A stretch of DNA of 50,233 bases from UBA1181 sp045226255. Its GTDB lineage: Bacteria; Bacteroidota; Bacteroidia; Bacteroidales; Paludibacteraceae. The stretch lies in contig JBGVCG010000031.1 in assembly GCA_045226255.1 (NCBI GenBank), positions 1 through 50,233 on the forward strand. The letters are read 5' to 3'. The notes beneath the pieces were generated by a model. It had not been told where the DNA came from, searched no databases, and saw only the letters and a list, made by a program, of their open reading frames with translations. A program made the position numbers and the translations under genes. Shown piece after piece: positions 33,081 to 42,557 of this stretch. The stretch's first letter is position 1. Every line of letters begins with the position of its first letter.

Positions 33081-33088
33081 CAAAGTTA
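33081..33088 (-). promoter_or_regulatory. -7 promoter box for pheS-bactofilin
   Basis: An exact TAACTTTG on the minus strand, about 29 bases before the pheS start. No clear -33 TTTG. Confidence 0.5.
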
Positions 33089-33272
33089 GTGTTTTTTTTG
33101 TCTATTGCATTAATTATTCGCCCCAAAAATCCTAAAACATATTAAAAACGCGGAATCATCCACGTTCTGCCCTACCCGCCCGCGAACCAAAATCACATAG
33201 AGACACACCTTTTTATCAATATTATTTTCTCATTTCAAAATTCTTTCGCAACTTTGGTGAAAAGAAGGAGAC

Positions 33273-34385
33273 ATGAGCATATCTGATATCTGGAAACGCA
33301 ACATCGTCGAAACGTCCGTGTGGATCGCGGTCTTCTCTTTGCTCACATTCAGCAACATTTCCTATGACCTTTTCCTTTCGTTGAAATTGGCCGCATTGCT
33401 GACTGCGGGCATGTTCGTCGTCACGTTGGTGAATAGAGTTTTCCTATTTCCCCACTTCTTGATGAAAAATAGAATGATCCTATTCATCCTGCTCGCCTCC
33501 ATCATCATCGCATCACTCACATTCATCGTATACCACTTCGAGGATGCCGTCGTCTCCTCCCATTACACGGAGACCGTATTCGAGGACAATGCGTTGTTGG
33601 ACATCCGCCTTCCGTCTGAATCCAGGGCATTCTTCGACGACGAGGAAGAGTCCACGGAGGCTAGACTATTCCTCTCGTCCAAATGGAAGGCGCTGATCCT
33701 GCTCGTAGGCGCCATGATGGTCTCGGTGATGTTCCAATATAGGAAACACACGGAGGAAATCGAGGAGCAACGTACCTCCATCCTGCAAGAGAAGGTACAA
33801 TTGGAGCTGAACTTCCTACGCTCGCAAATCAACCCACACTTCTTGTTCAATGCACTGAACAACATCTATTCGATGGTCTACACGGGCGACAAGAACGCGG
33901 CGGATAGTGTCCTGACACTCTCCGAGATGCTACGCTACGTCACATACGGCTCCAAGGAGAAACAGATTCCTCTCTCGGGAGAGATTAATTACTTGGAGAA
34001 TTACATTGAGTTTCAACGATATAGCCATGAGAACGACATCAATGTGACCTTTGTGAAAGAGATTTCCCCAGAGGAGATATTCATTGCGCCCATGTTGCTC
34101 CAACCCTTCGTCGAGAACGCATTCAAATACAGTGGCATAGGATTGGAAAGCAACGCCTTCGTGCTTTTTCACCTCAAGGCGAACGCCCATGAACTGGAAT
34201 TCACAGTGGAAAACAGCAAACGGGTCGTGAAGAGGGAGCAGAAGCACATCAAGGGCATCGGCATCGAAAACGTGAAGAAGAGGCTCGACCTGATGTACTC
34301 CGGGAAATATTCCCTGGACATCAACGAGACCGACAACAACTATAATCTGAAATTAACAATTAAATTAGATCAATATGGAGAATGA
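33273..34385 (+). CDS. LytS-type sensor histidine kinase
   Basis: The 370-residue protein has about four membrane helices (roughly 13-30, 37-58, 68-87 and 138-154) with an acidic extracytoplasmic loop between the third and fourth. A short coiled coil and the His_kinase domain follow, with phospho-acceptor His189 in QINPHFLFNALNNIYS and the ATP-binding N-box in LQPFVENAFKYSG. LytS-type kinases pass phosphate to LytTR regulators; the stimulus is unknown. Its stop lies inside the next gene (11-base overlap), so kinase and regulator are translated together. The start is preceded by AAGGAG 2 bases upstream and by a near-consensus -7 box CAACTTTG at 33249-33256. Confidence 0.9.
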   Translation: MSISDIWKRNIVETSVWIAVFSLLTFSNISYDLFLSLKLAALLTAGMFVVTLVNRVFLFPHFLMKNRMILFILLASIIIASLTFIVYHFEDAVVSSHYTETVFEDNALLDIRLPSESRAFFDDEEESTEARLFLSSKWKALILLVGAMMVSVMFQYRKHTEEIEEQRTSILQEKVQLELNFLRSQINPHFLFNALNNIYSMVYTGDKNAADSVLTLSEMLRYVTYGSKEKQIPLSGEINYLENYIEFQRYSHENDINVTFVKEISPEEIFIAPMLLQPFVENAFKYSGIGLESNAFVLFHLKANAHELEFTVENSKRVVKREQKHIKGIGIENVKKRLDLMYSGKYSLDINETDNNYNLKLTIKLDQYGE

Positions 34386-35103
34386 ATTGATAAGAACACT
34401 CATCATCGACGATGAGTTTCCTGCAAGGAAACTACTCTCCGAATATGTTTCCAAAATTCCCGCACTCCAGCTATGCGGAACGTGTGAAAACGCCATGAAA
34501 GCGATGGAAGTGATTCAGAACGAACCTATCGATCTGATCCTCACGGACATACAAATGCCGGACCTTTCCGGACTGGAGCTGGTGAAATCCATGGCGGAAA
34601 AACCATTGGTAATATTCACCACCGCATATGCGGAATATGCCATAGATAGTTACGAACTGGAAGCGGTGGACTATCTTCTCAAACCGATATCTTTTCCTCG
34701 CTTCCTCCAAGCCATTAATAAAGTATCGGAACGCATCAAGGCAAGAAGGAAAGAACCAGCTGCGGCAGAAGCGTCACCCGTCAAATCGGACAGGGATTTT
34801 TTCATGGTGAAAGCGGATTACAAGCTCTACAAAATCGACTATGCAAGCCTTATCTACATCGAAGGACAAAGCGAATACGTGACCTTCCACATGAAGGACA
34901 AACGACGCATCACGGCCTACTATTCCCTCAAAAAGTTAGAGGAGGAATTGCCTTCGAACGAGTTCATGAGAATCCACAAATCGTACATCGTCTCCCTCTC
35001 GAACATCGAGTCCGTGGAAGGAAATATGGTGACCATCTGTGGGCAAAAACTGGCAATAGGAAAGAACTACAAGGATGCGCTGCTCAGTGCGCTGAACGTA
35101 TAG
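34375..35103 (+). CDS. LytTR-family response regulator
   Basis: The 242-residue protein has a receiver domain (acidic pair Asp12-Asp13, phospho-acceptor Asp58 in LILTDIQMPDLSG, Lys103 in YLLKPIS) and a C-terminal LytTR DNA-binding domain (about 138-240; ADYKLYKIDYASLIYIEGQ, IHKSYIVSLSNIESVEG). It binds DNA as a beta-strand reader of paired direct repeats. Partner of the overlapping LytS-type kinase. Targets are unknown; the next gene on this strand is far away. An intrinsic terminator at 35205-35240 closes the transcript. Confidence 0.93.
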   Translation: MENELIRTLIIDDEFPARKLLSEYVSKIPALQLCGTCENAMKAMEVIQNEPIDLILTDIQMPDLSGLELVKSMAEKPLVIFTTAYAEYAIDSYELEAVDYLLKPISFPRFLQAINKVSERIKARRKEPAAAEASPVKSDRDFFMVKADYKLYKIDYASLIYIEGQSEYVTFHMKDKRRITAYYSLKKLEEELPSNEFMRIHKSYIVSLSNIESVEGNMVTICGQKLAIGKNYKDALLSALNV

Positions 35104-35204
35104 GCAAAGGAAATGCATTGTCTGCAACCATCACCCCCAACCAGTTTGGAGAGATGAAGATGGTTAAATTCACAGCATAATCAGAGATCACATCAAAGCT
35201 TTAG

Positions 35205-35240
35205 CAGGGTTGTCCTTTCGCTGGCAACCCTGTTTTTTTT
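35205..35240 (+). terminator. Terminator of the LytS-LytTR operon
   Basis: CAGGGTTG (35205-35212) and CAACCCTG (35225-35232) pair perfectly, followed by eight T. Confidence 0.9.
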
Positions 35241-35303
35241 GATGTTGCGGAGAAGTACCGATTTCCCCAAACGAAGGAACATTTGGCATACGGAAGGAAC
35301 GTG

Positions 35304-35343
35304 CAAAAAAAGAATGTCGCCAAACTTCCCAGTTTGGCGACAT
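35304..35343 (-). terminator. Terminator of the TolC-family gene
   Basis: ATGTCGCCAAACT (35314-35326) and AGTTTGGCGACAT (35331-35343) form a perfect 13-bp stem with a 4-base loop. On the minus strand it is followed by TCTTTTTTT, 65 bases after the TolC-family stop codon. Confidence 0.9.
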
Positions 35344-35407
35344 CTCGAGTTTATCACTCTAAAAAATGAAAACAAACACTATTATGAAAAAGTTTCTTCC
35401 TAGTTCA

Positions 35408-36712
35408 TTATTCCACACCGACAGGGAAACCCTGGTAAATATTCAGCACCTGAATGTTCAGGATAGCGGAATATTTAGATTGCAAGGTCTGTTGTTGAGC
35501 ATTAAGCAAGGAGTTCTTTTCGCTGAGCATCTCGAATGGGCTCTTCATACCCAAGGAGAATTTTTCCTTCGTCAGCTCGTAGGTTGACTCCGCAGCTTGC
35601 TCGTTACTCTTCGAGGCGATGTAATTCAATTGCGCCGCCTTAGCATCCAAATAGGCTGCCTCTATCGTTTTCTTAAGGTCATCCTTCAGGTTCTCCGTTT
35701 CGAGTTCAGACAAGTTCCTATTCAGTTTGGCCTTTTTCAGTGTGGACTTTCTTTCTCTATTATCCGCGATAGCGTAATTCAAGGAAAGGCCCAAATTCTC
35801 GCCGAAGTTCTCCTTCAGTTGATTGCCTGAGCCATGATTATTATGTCCGGTTCCAACCCCAGCACTGAGATTCACCGAAGGATAATAGCCAGACTTGGCG
35901 CTCTTGATCTGAAGGTCTGCCATCTTTTCGTTCAGCAACGCATTGGCGATTTCAGGTCTGGTGTAGAGGGCTCGCTCATAGATGGAGTCCTTATTTCCCA
36001 AATCGACCATCACCTGTTCCTGAGAGAAATCCATGCTCTGCACGTCAAATGGCTGGTTGAGATCCAACCTAAGGAGCTGCTTCAGTTGTAGGAGGTTATC
36101 CTCCAACTGGTTCTGAGCCACTGTCACTTGATAAAGTTCCGAAACATGTTGCGACTCGATTTGCGACAAGTCGCTCATGGAAACGGACCCCGCCTCATAC
36201 AATTGCTTGTATCGGCTGAGTTGTTCGTTGGAAGTCTCCAGCGAGTTTTTCCTCATCGTGACATTCTCCTTCGCATACAAGACCTGCAGATAGCTGGTCA
36301 GCACAGCGATTTTGATGTCCTCTTCCGTCGATTTCAAAGAAGTCTCTTGGATGGTCTCCTGTAATTCAGCCTGTTTGATGCTATATTTCCGTCTGAATCC
36401 GTTGAAGACTGTCCATGAAGCCCCCAAATTATAATTTCCGCTATAAGTATTGACATGTCCACCTTCCGCAAAAGGACTATTACTCAAGTTTTGTCCAGCA
36501 GAGAAAGAAACGCCTGGCTGCCATTGTCCCTTAGCCTGTTCCGTAGAAACACGGCATTGCTCTAATGTAATTCGACCTCTTTGCACACTAATATTCTGCT
36601 GCAAAGCATAATCGACACATTGGCCCAGCGTCCACTTCTCATTATTTTGTCCGAACGAAAGAGCGGACAAAAACAAAGCACAAATAATAGTTACACTCTT
36701 TTTCACACACAT
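35408..36712 (-). CDS. TolC-family outer-membrane efflux protein
   Basis: The 434-residue protein has a signal peptide (ending near ALSFGQNN) and the two-fold repeated outer-membrane-factor pattern: WTLGQCVDYALQQNISVQ at the start of repeat one, long coiled-coil hairpins, and SGYYPSVNLSAGVG plus LSLNYAIADNRERKSTLKKA in the second half. As a trimer it would form the outer-membrane channel of an efflux pump or type I secretion system. The usual partners (HlyD-type adaptor, RND or MacB-type pump) are absent on both sides, so it probably serves a system encoded elsewhere. It has its own -7 box and terminator. Confidence 0.9.
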   Translation of the reverse strand: MCVKKSVTIICALFLSALSFGQNNEKWTLGQCVDYALQQNISVQRGRITLEQCRVSTEQAKGQWQPGVSFSAGQNLSNSPFAEGGHVNTYSGNYNLGASWTVFNGFRRKYSIKQAELQETIQETSLKSTEEDIKIAVLTSYLQVLYAKENVTMRKNSLETSNEQLSRYKQLYEAGSVSMSDLSQIESQHVSELYQVTVAQNQLEDNLLQLKQLLRLDLNQPFDVQSMDFSQEQVMVDLGNKDSIYERALYTRPEIANALLNEKMADLQIKSAKSGYYPSVNLSAGVGTGHNNHGSGNQLKENFGENLGLSLNYAIADNRERKSTLKKAKLNRNLSELETENLKDDLKKTIEAAYLDAKAAQLNYIASKSNEQAAESTYELTKEKFSLGMKSPFEMLSEKNSLLNAQQQTLQSKYSAILNIQVLNIYQGFPVGVE

Positions 36713-36761
36713 TAAAATATAAATATGTCAAACAAAAGCAAAACTCTAATCGAAGGGCATA

Positions 36762-36769
36762 CAAATGTA
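36762..36769 (-). promoter_or_regulatory. -7 promoter box for the TolC-family gene
   Basis: An exact TACATTTG on the minus strand, 49 bases before the start codon. The -33 element is not evident. Confidence 0.5.
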
Positions 36770-36869
36770 TAACATTTTTTTCAGAAAAATGTACAATATT
36801 TCTAATAATTTTTCGTTATAGCCAAAAAAATATCACACTACACAATTCAAATAACTGTATATCAACAGT

Positions 36870-38216
36870 TTATCTTACAAAGGTCAACATCTCCCCTTTC
36901 GTGCCATCATTTATCTTGCCGTCGTCATATACAAGCACTCCATTGACAAATGTCTGGGTCACCTTATATTTCAACGTTTCGCCCTCCATCGGAGACCATC
37001 CGCATTTGTAGAAAAGGTCTTCCTTCTTCACCTCGTAAGGCACATTAGGCTCCACCAACACCAAATCGGCGAAGAAACCCTTACGGATGAAACCCCTCTT
37101 TTCCACATTGAAGATCTTCGCAGGGTTGTGACACATTTTCTCCACCACTTGCTCGCGTGTGAAGTTACCACGCTTAGCCAATTCAAGCATCATCGGCAAG
37201 GCATGTTGGATGGAAGGATAACCGGAAGCGCTTTGGAGGCAATCTCCCTCCTTGTCGCTCAACAAATGAGGAGCATGATCCGTCGCAATTGTATCGATGA
37301 TACCCGACTCAACCGCCTTCAGCAAGTTCACACGGCTCTTCTCCTTCTTGATGGAAGGGTTACATTTTATCTTTGCGCCCAAACGCTCATAATCGGTATC
37401 GTCAAACCACAAGTAACCCACACAGGTCTCTGCGGTGATCTTCTTCTCCGCCAATGGTTTGTTGTTGAACAAAGCCATCTCTTTTGCGGTCGTCAAATGC
37501 AGGACATGCAGTCTGGTACCATATTTCTTGGCCAAATCAATCACCTTAGATGTTGATTTGTAACATGCATCTGAGTTGCGGATAATCTCATGATAGGAAA
37601 TCGGAATAGGTTGGTCGCCCAACTCCTCCTTCACCTTAGCCAAATTAGCCTGGATCATCTCCTCGTCCTCGTTATGGGTAGCCACTGGCAATTTCGACTC
37701 CGCGAAGATGCGTTCCAAAGCCTTAGGATTATCCACACGCAAGTTACCCGTGGATGCGCCCACGAACACCTTGATGCCACATACTTTATCCTTGTCAGCG
37801 TTGATGACTTCGTCGATATTATCGTTGGTGGCGCCCAAATAGAATGCGAAGTTCGTCAGGCACTTCTGCTTAGCCAATTCTATCTTTTTATCCACTTCAG
37901 CCATAGATGTGGTAGGCGGCAAACAATTCGGCATGTCCATGATAGAGGTCACACCACCAGCCACCGCCGCGCGGGACTCAGATTGGAAGTCTCCTTTCTG
38001 CGTCAGACCCGGCTCACGGAAATGCACATGAGAATCAATCACACCAGGCAAAAGCCACTTGTCCTCAGCATCAATCACCTCAGCACTCTTCAACACGCTT
38101 TCTGGAACATCATCCTTGAAAATCTTGGAAATCTTCTTTCCTTCAATCAACACCGAACCACGGAAAGAATTCCCCTCATTAATGATTTTTGCTTTGTGAA
38201 TCAATATAGTACCCAT
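36870..38216 (-). CDS. pyrC: Dihydroorotase (class I)
   Basis: The 448-residue amidohydrolase closes carbamoyl aspartate to dihydroorotate in pyrimidine synthesis. It shows DSHVHFREPG (zinc-binding HxH near 62-64), MDMPNCLPPT, the metal-bridging Lys region, VATHNEDE, LHVLHLTTA and TDHAPH (catalytic Asp). Class I features (long chain, HVHFREPG) distinguish it from the short E. coli PyrC type. The first ATG is at 38216; a GTG at 38219 is the only alternative. It follows the mannosyltransferase gene by about 50 bases, with its own exact -7 box in the gap. Confidence 0.93.
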   Translation of the reverse strand: MGTILIHKAKIINEGNSFRGSVLIEGKKISKIFKDDVPESVLKSAEVIDAEDKWLLPGVIDSHVHFREPGLTQKGDFQSESRAAVAGGVTSIMDMPNCLPPTTSMAEVDKKIELAKQKCLTNFAFYLGATNDNIDEVINADKDKVCGIKVFVGASTGNLRVDNPKALERIFAESKLPVATHNEDEEMIQANLAKVKEELGDQPIPISYHEIIRNSDACYKSTSKVIDLAKKYGTRLHVLHLTTAKEMALFNNKPLAEKKITAETCVGYLWFDDTDYERLGAKIKCNPSIKKEKSRVNLLKAVESGIIDTIATDHAPHLLSDKEGDCLQSASGYPSIQHALPMMLELAKRGNFTREQVVEKMCHNPAKIFNVEKRGFIRKGFFADLVLVEPNVPYEVKKEDLFYKCGWSPMEGETLKYKVTQTFVNGVLVYDDGKINDGTKGEMLTFVR

Positions 38217-38259
38217 CACATATAATATTTTTCAGTTTGAACTAGAATTTTACGTTTAT

Positions 38260-38267
38260 CAAATATA
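38260..38267 (-). promoter_or_regulatory. -7 promoter box for dihydroorotase
   Basis: An exact TATATTTG on the minus strand, directly after the mannosyltransferase stop codon and 44 bases before the pyrC start. It allows expression separate from the upstream gene. Confidence 0.5.
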
Positions 38268-39011
38268 CTATTTTTTTTGAGGATATTTTCTAAATAGGCT
38301 ATTAATTTTTAGTCTAATGACCCCCAAAACAGCTTCACCGAAGATTCCACCGCTCATTTTCGAGCTACCTAACACCCTGTTCACGAAGATGATAGGAACC
38401 TCCTTAATCGTAAACCCGCACTTGTAGGCAGTGTACTTCATCTCTATCTGGAATGCATACCCCTTGAACTTGATCTTATCCAATTCTATGGTCTCCAACA
38501 CCTCCCTGCGGTAGCACTTGAATCCAGCAGTAGTGTCGGCGATCTTCATACCTGTGACAATCCGCACGTATTTGGAAGCGAAATAGGACATCAAGACACG
38601 CCCCATCGGCCAATTCACAACATTCACACCACTAATATAACGGGAACCGATCGCAACGTCAGCACCCTCCTCAGAGCACGCTTTATGCAACTTCAACACA
38701 TCATTCGGATTGTGGGAGAAGTCCGCATCCATCTCGAAAACATACTCGTAGCCATGTTCCAAAGCCCACTTAAATCCTGTGATATAAGCGGTACCAAGCC
38801 CCAACTTTCCCGATCTCTCAAGGATATGCAACCTACCAGGGAACTCATTCATCAACCCCTTCACGATTGCAGCTGTCCCATCCGGCGAATTATCGTCTAT
38901 AATCAACACATGGAAAGCCTTAGGCAAGCCTAAAACCGCGCGAATAATGTTCTCCGCATTCTCTTTTTCATTGTAAGTTGGTATGATTACCACTCCATCG
39001 TTCACTTCCAT
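38268..39011 (-). CDS. Polyprenol-phosphate mannosyltransferase (GT2, DPM1-like)
   Basis: The 247-residue protein is a family 2 glycosyltransferase: VVIIPTYNEKENAENII, LIIDDNSPDGT, EMDADFSHNP (the DxD-like metal site) and AIGSRYISG, ending with GSSKMSGGIFGEAV. It resembles dolichol/polyprenol monophosphomannose synthases, which make lipid-linked mannose on the cytoplasmic face of the membrane. There is no membrane anchor, as in DPM1-type enzymes that lack one. Met5 (39011) is chosen over 39023 because GGAGAA precedes it and the -7 box (39034-39041) leaves almost no leader for the earlier ATG. The promoter region is shared with the divergent mfd gene. Confidence 0.87.
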   Translation of the reverse strand: MEVNDGVVIIPTYNEKENAENIIRAVLGLPKAFHVLIIDDNSPDGTAAIVKGLMNEFPGRLHILERSGKLGLGTAYITGFKWALEHGYEYVFEMDADFSHNPNDVLKLHKACSEEGADVAIGSRYISGVNVVNWPMGRVLMSYFASKYVRIVTGMKIADTTAGFKCYRREVLETIELDKIKFKGYAFQIEMKYTAYKCGFTIKEVPIIFVNRVLGSSKMSGGIFGEAVLGVIRLKINSLFRKYPQKK

Positions 39012-39033
39012 TTCTCCTAACATAGGTTTCTTG

Positions 39034-39041
39034 CAAATTTA
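39034..39041 (-). promoter_or_regulatory. -7 promoter box for the mannosyltransferase
   Basis: An exact TAAATTTG on the minus strand, 22 bases before the chosen start. It lies 26 bases from the divergent mfd -7 box, so the two promoters overlap. Confidence 0.45.
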
Positions 39042-39066
39042 AAAAATGGTTTGGAATTTTTATTGC

Positions 39067-39074
39067 TATCTTTG
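39067..39074 (+). promoter_or_regulatory. -7 promoter box for mfd
   Basis: An exact TATCTTTG. The predicted start site falls near 39080, so the coding region must begin after that, which excludes the open frame upstream of it. Confidence 0.55.
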
Positions 39075-39092
39075 CTAAAAAATTCATTGACA

Positions 39093-42000
39093 TTGAACAT
39101 TAACGATTTATTAAACCTTTTTTCCTCACACAACACAATCCGAGAAGTGGGGAAATGGTGCGACGGGACAGAGAAAAACCTAACCCTAAAGGGGGTGGAG
39201 GGATCTTTATGCGCCATATTATTCTCCCAACTTAGGACAAACGGTGGCAAGTCTCTCTTCATCACCATGGACGACGAAGAGTCCGCCGCCTACCTCTACC
39301 ATGACATCGTCCAACTCATCGGAGAAGAGGAAGTATTCTTCTACCCCACCTCCTACCGTAGAGCGGACAACGAACAGAAAGACGCAGCCAATGAAGTGTT
39401 GCGCACGGAAGCGCTCGACAAAATCAATTCAGGCACTCCCTTCGTCATGGTCTCCTTCCCGGAAGCCATCGCCGAAAAGGTGGTGGACAGCGCTGAACTC
39501 AACGGCAAGACTCTGAAACTACACGTCGGGGAGAGCATCGATACCGACTTCATCATACAGGTACTCTGCGAATATGGGTTCTCCCGCGTGGACTTCGTCT
39601 ACGAACCTGGACAATTCTCCGTCAGGGGAAGCATCATCGACGTATTCTCCTTCTCCTGCGAATACCCCTACCGTATCGATTTCTTCGGAGACGAAATCGA
39701 GTCCATCCGCACCTTCAACATCGAGAACCAATTGTCACTGGAAAAGAAGGAGAACATCTCCATCATCTCCAATATCCACGAATCCTCCTCTTCCGCAGTC
39801 CCTGTCTTCTCCCTGCTCGGGAAAGAGACTTTGCTCTGCTTCCACGATTACCAATTCACGTTCGACAAGCTTTGCGACCACGTGGACAGCATCGAACGGG
39901 AGGATCTCTTCATCGACGACAGAACATTCATTGAGGAGTCTTCTCAATTCAAAAGAATTAGTTTCGGAGGACACAACGCATGGGACAAAGCACCCTGCAT
40001 CAGCTTCGATTCATCACCACAGCCCGTATTCAACAAGAATTTCGACTTGGTCAGCAAAGACTTCCGCACCAAAGCGAACGAGGGGTACAGCGTCTACGTC
40101 CTTAGCGACAACCTGCACCAGACGGACCGTTTGGCCAACATCTTCGAGGACAGGGGCGATAACATCACCTTCACCCCTATTCGGAAGACACTCCACGCTG
40201 GTTTCATCGACCACACCCTGCACATCTGCTGCTACACGGACCATCAGATATTCGACCGTTACCACAAATACTCCCTGCGCTCGGACAAGGCAAGGTCGGG
40301 GCAACTCTCCCTCACCTTGAAGGAACTGCAGGACTTTAAGCCTGGCGATTACGTCGTCCACATCGACCATGGTGTGGGTCGGTTCGCCGGACTAATCCAA
40401 GTGGACGTCAACGGCAAGAAGCAGGAGGTGATCAAACTGCTCTACCAAAACGAGGATATACTGCTCGTCAGCATCCACTCGCTCCATAAAATATCTAGGT
40501 ATAAAAGCAAGGAAGGAGACGAGCCTCGCATCAACAAGTTAGGCACAGGCGCATGGCAAACCATCAAGGAACGGACGAAGAAGCACGTCAAGGACATCGC
40601 TAGGGACCTCATCGCCCTCTACGCCAAACGAAGGGAGGAGAAGGGTTTCGCCTTCTCGCACGATAGCTTCCTCCAATCGGAGTTGGAAGCCTCCTTCCTC
40701 TACGAAGACACGCCAGACCAAGTGAAAACCACAGCCGACGTGAAGCATGACATGGAGCAAGACATCCCAATGGACAGGCTGGTCTGCGGTGACGTGGGCT
40801 TCGGAAAAACCGAGATAGCCGTCCGCGCCGCCTTCAAAGCCACCGTGGACAATAAGCAAGTGGCCATCATGGTGCCTACCACGGTATTAGCGCTACAACA
40901 CTACAAGACATTCTCCGACAGACTAAAGGATTTCCCTGTCAAAGTGGATTACCTGAACCGTTCAAGAAGCGCAAAGGACGTCAAACGGATTATCCATGAA
41001 CTTGAGCAAGGAGAAATCAATATTCTAATCGGAACGCAAAAGATCTTAGGCAAAGAGGTGAAATTTAAAGACTTAGGACTACTCATCATCGATGAGGAGC
41101 AAAAGTTCGGAGTCTCCACCAAGGAGAAGATCAAGCAGATGAAGGTCAATGTGGACACGCTCACCATGACCGCCACCCCAATACCGAGAACGCTACAATT
41201 CTCCCTCATGGGGGCGAGGGACCTCTCCGTCATCAACACCCCGCCACCAAACCGATACCCGATACAGACTGAGCTCCACACCTTCAGCGAGAAGATCATA
41301 CAAGAAGCGATCCGATATGAGATGGACCGCAACGGACAAGTATTCTTCATCAACAACAGAGTGCAGAACCTTAACGAGATAGCCGCACTCATCAAGCGTC
41401 TCGTACCAGAAGCGCGTGTCGCCATCGGACACGGGCAGATGAAAGGAGAGGAACTCGAGAAGATCATATTAGACTTCCTCGACTACGAATACGACGTGCT
41501 GCTCGCCACTACGATTGTGGAGTCTGGCATCGACATATCCAACTGCAACACCATCATCATCAACGAGGCACAGAACTTCGGACTAAGCGACCTTCACCAG
41601 CTACGTGGAAGGGTCGGCAGAAGCAACAAGAGAGCCTTCTGCTACCTATTGGCGCCACCGCTCACGAACCTCACCACCGATGCCCGCCGCAGGCTACAAG
41701 CCATCGAGAGCTTCTCGGAGCTAGGCAGCGGATTCAACATCGCCATGCAAGACCTCGACATACGCGGTGCGGGCAACCTCCTAGGCGCAGAGCAGAGCGG
41801 ATTCATCGCCGACCTCGGGTACGAAGCCTACCAGAAGGTGCTGAACGAAGCCATCGCGGAACTAAAGGCGGACGAATTCTCCGAACTGTACGAAGAGCAA
41901 GGAAAAGGAGAGAACTCCGCCCAAACCTACGTCACAGACTGTCAAGTCGAAACAGACATGGAACTCACCTTCCCGTCCGACTACATAGAGAATGTCTCGG

Positions 42001-42377
42001 AGAGGATGTCGCTCTACAGGGAATTGGACAACGTGAAGGACGAGAAGGAACTCACCGCTTTCGCAGATAGGCTGAGAGACCGTTTCGGCACCATTCCAAG
42101 CCAGACGGAAAGCCTGCTCCAACTCGTAAGGCTACGCTGGGTGGCAGTCAACCTCGGATTCGAGCGCCTCACCCTCAAGCAAGGGCGCATGACCGGCTAC
42201 TTCATCCAAGCGGACGATTCTCCCTACTACCAGACCGAAGTGTTCGGCAGGATACTCACCTACCTGCAAGAGCATGCGGTACGCTGCAAAATTAGGGAGA
42301 CGGGCGATAAGCGCTCCATCCAATTCCTCGACGTCAACAGCGTGGAAGAGGGATATCGGATCCTCAGCAACATATAG
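39093..42377 (+). CDS. mfd: Transcription-repair coupling factor
   Basis: The 1094-residue ATPase removes RNA polymerase stalled at DNA damage and recruits UvrA. Order of parts: UvrB-like N-terminal domains (to about 400), RNA-polymerase-interaction domain (FKPGDYVVHIDHGVGRFAGL), the RecG-like motor with Walker A GDVGFGKTE, Walker B IIDEEQKFG, TATPIPRTL and LRGRVGRSNK, and a C-terminal TRCF domain. There is no ATG at the beginning. I place the start at TTG 39093 (protein MNINDLLNLF...) because homologues begin there and the -7 box at 39067-39074 rules out earlier starts; TTG at 39087 is possible. It diverges from the mannosyltransferase gene. Confidence 0.95.
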   Translation: MNINDLLNLFSSHNTIREVGKWCDGTEKNLTLKGVEGSLCAILFSQLRTNGGKSLFITMDDEESAAYLYHDIVQLIGEEEVFFYPTSYRRADNEQKDAANEVLRTEALDKINSGTPFVMVSFPEAIAEKVVDSAELNGKTLKLHVGESIDTDFIIQVLCEYGFSRVDFVYEPGQFSVRGSIIDVFSFSCEYPYRIDFFGDEIESIRTFNIENQLSLEKKENISIISNIHESSSSAVPVFSLLGKETLLCFHDYQFTFDKLCDHVDSIEREDLFIDDRTFIEESSQFKRISFGGHNAWDKAPCISFDSSPQPVFNKNFDLVSKDFRTKANEGYSVYVLSDNLHQTDRLANIFEDRGDNITFTPIRKTLHAGFIDHTLHICCYTDHQIFDRYHKYSLRSDKARSGQLSLTLKELQDFKPGDYVVHIDHGVGRFAGLIQVDVNGKKQEVIKLLYQNEDILLVSIHSLHKISRYKSKEGDEPRINKLGTGAWQTIKERTKKHVKDIARDLIALYAKRREEKGFAFSHDSFLQSELEASFLYEDTPDQVKTTADVKHDMEQDIPMDRLVCGDVGFGKTEIAVRAAFKATVDNKQVAIMVPTTVLALQHYKTFSDRLKDFPVKVDYLNRSRSAKDVKRIIHELEQGEINILIGTQKILGKEVKFKDLGLLIIDEEQKFGVSTKEKIKQMKVNVDTLTMTATPIPRTLQFSLMGARDLSVINTPPPNRYPIQTELHTFSEKIIQEAIRYEMDRNGQVFFINNRVQNLNEIAALIKRLVPEARVAIGHGQMKGEELEKIILDFLDYEYDVLLATTIVESGIDISNCNTIIINEAQNFGLSDLHQLRGRVGRSNKRAFCYLLAPPLTNLTTDARRRLQAIESFSELGSGFNIAMQDLDIRGAGNLLGAEQSGFIADLGYEAYQKVLNEAIAELKADEFSELYEEQGKGENSAQTYVTDCQVETDMELTFPSDYIENVSERMSLYRELDNVKDEKELTAFADRLRDRFGTIPSQTESLLQLVRLRWVAVNLGFERLTLKQGRMTGYFIQADDSPYYQTEVFGRILTYLQEHAVRCKIRETGDKRSIQFLDVNSVEEGYRILSNI

Positions 42378-42525
42378 ATAATTATGAATTAAGAATTAAA
42401 TTCAAGTCCAAGGGGAGAGGAATCCATAGGCAGAGGAATCTTGCCATTCCTGCGCATAAACACAAAAACCGACATACCGCACCATTATTTGAGGGAAAAA
42501 TGGGGGAAAAGACAAGGATTTTGAT

Positions 42526-42533
42526 TATTTTTG
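42526..42533 (+). promoter_or_regulatory. -7 promoter box for the nusB operon
   Basis: An exact TATTTTTG 24 bases before the nusB ATG at 42558. The -33 box is not clear. Confidence 0.5.
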
Positions 42534-42557
42534 CACGATTAAAAAAAGAAGGGAAAA

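Larger units (their letters stand above)
35104..35407. other. Intergenic region between convergent genes
   Basis: It contains two terminators, one for each flanking transcript (35205-35240 plus, 35304-35343 minus). 35366-35407 reads as a plausible gene beginning on the plus strand (ATG at 35366 and 35384, MKKFLPSS), but the frame then runs antisense to the TolC gene, so it is at most a remnant. No other gene is seen. Confidence 0.55.
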
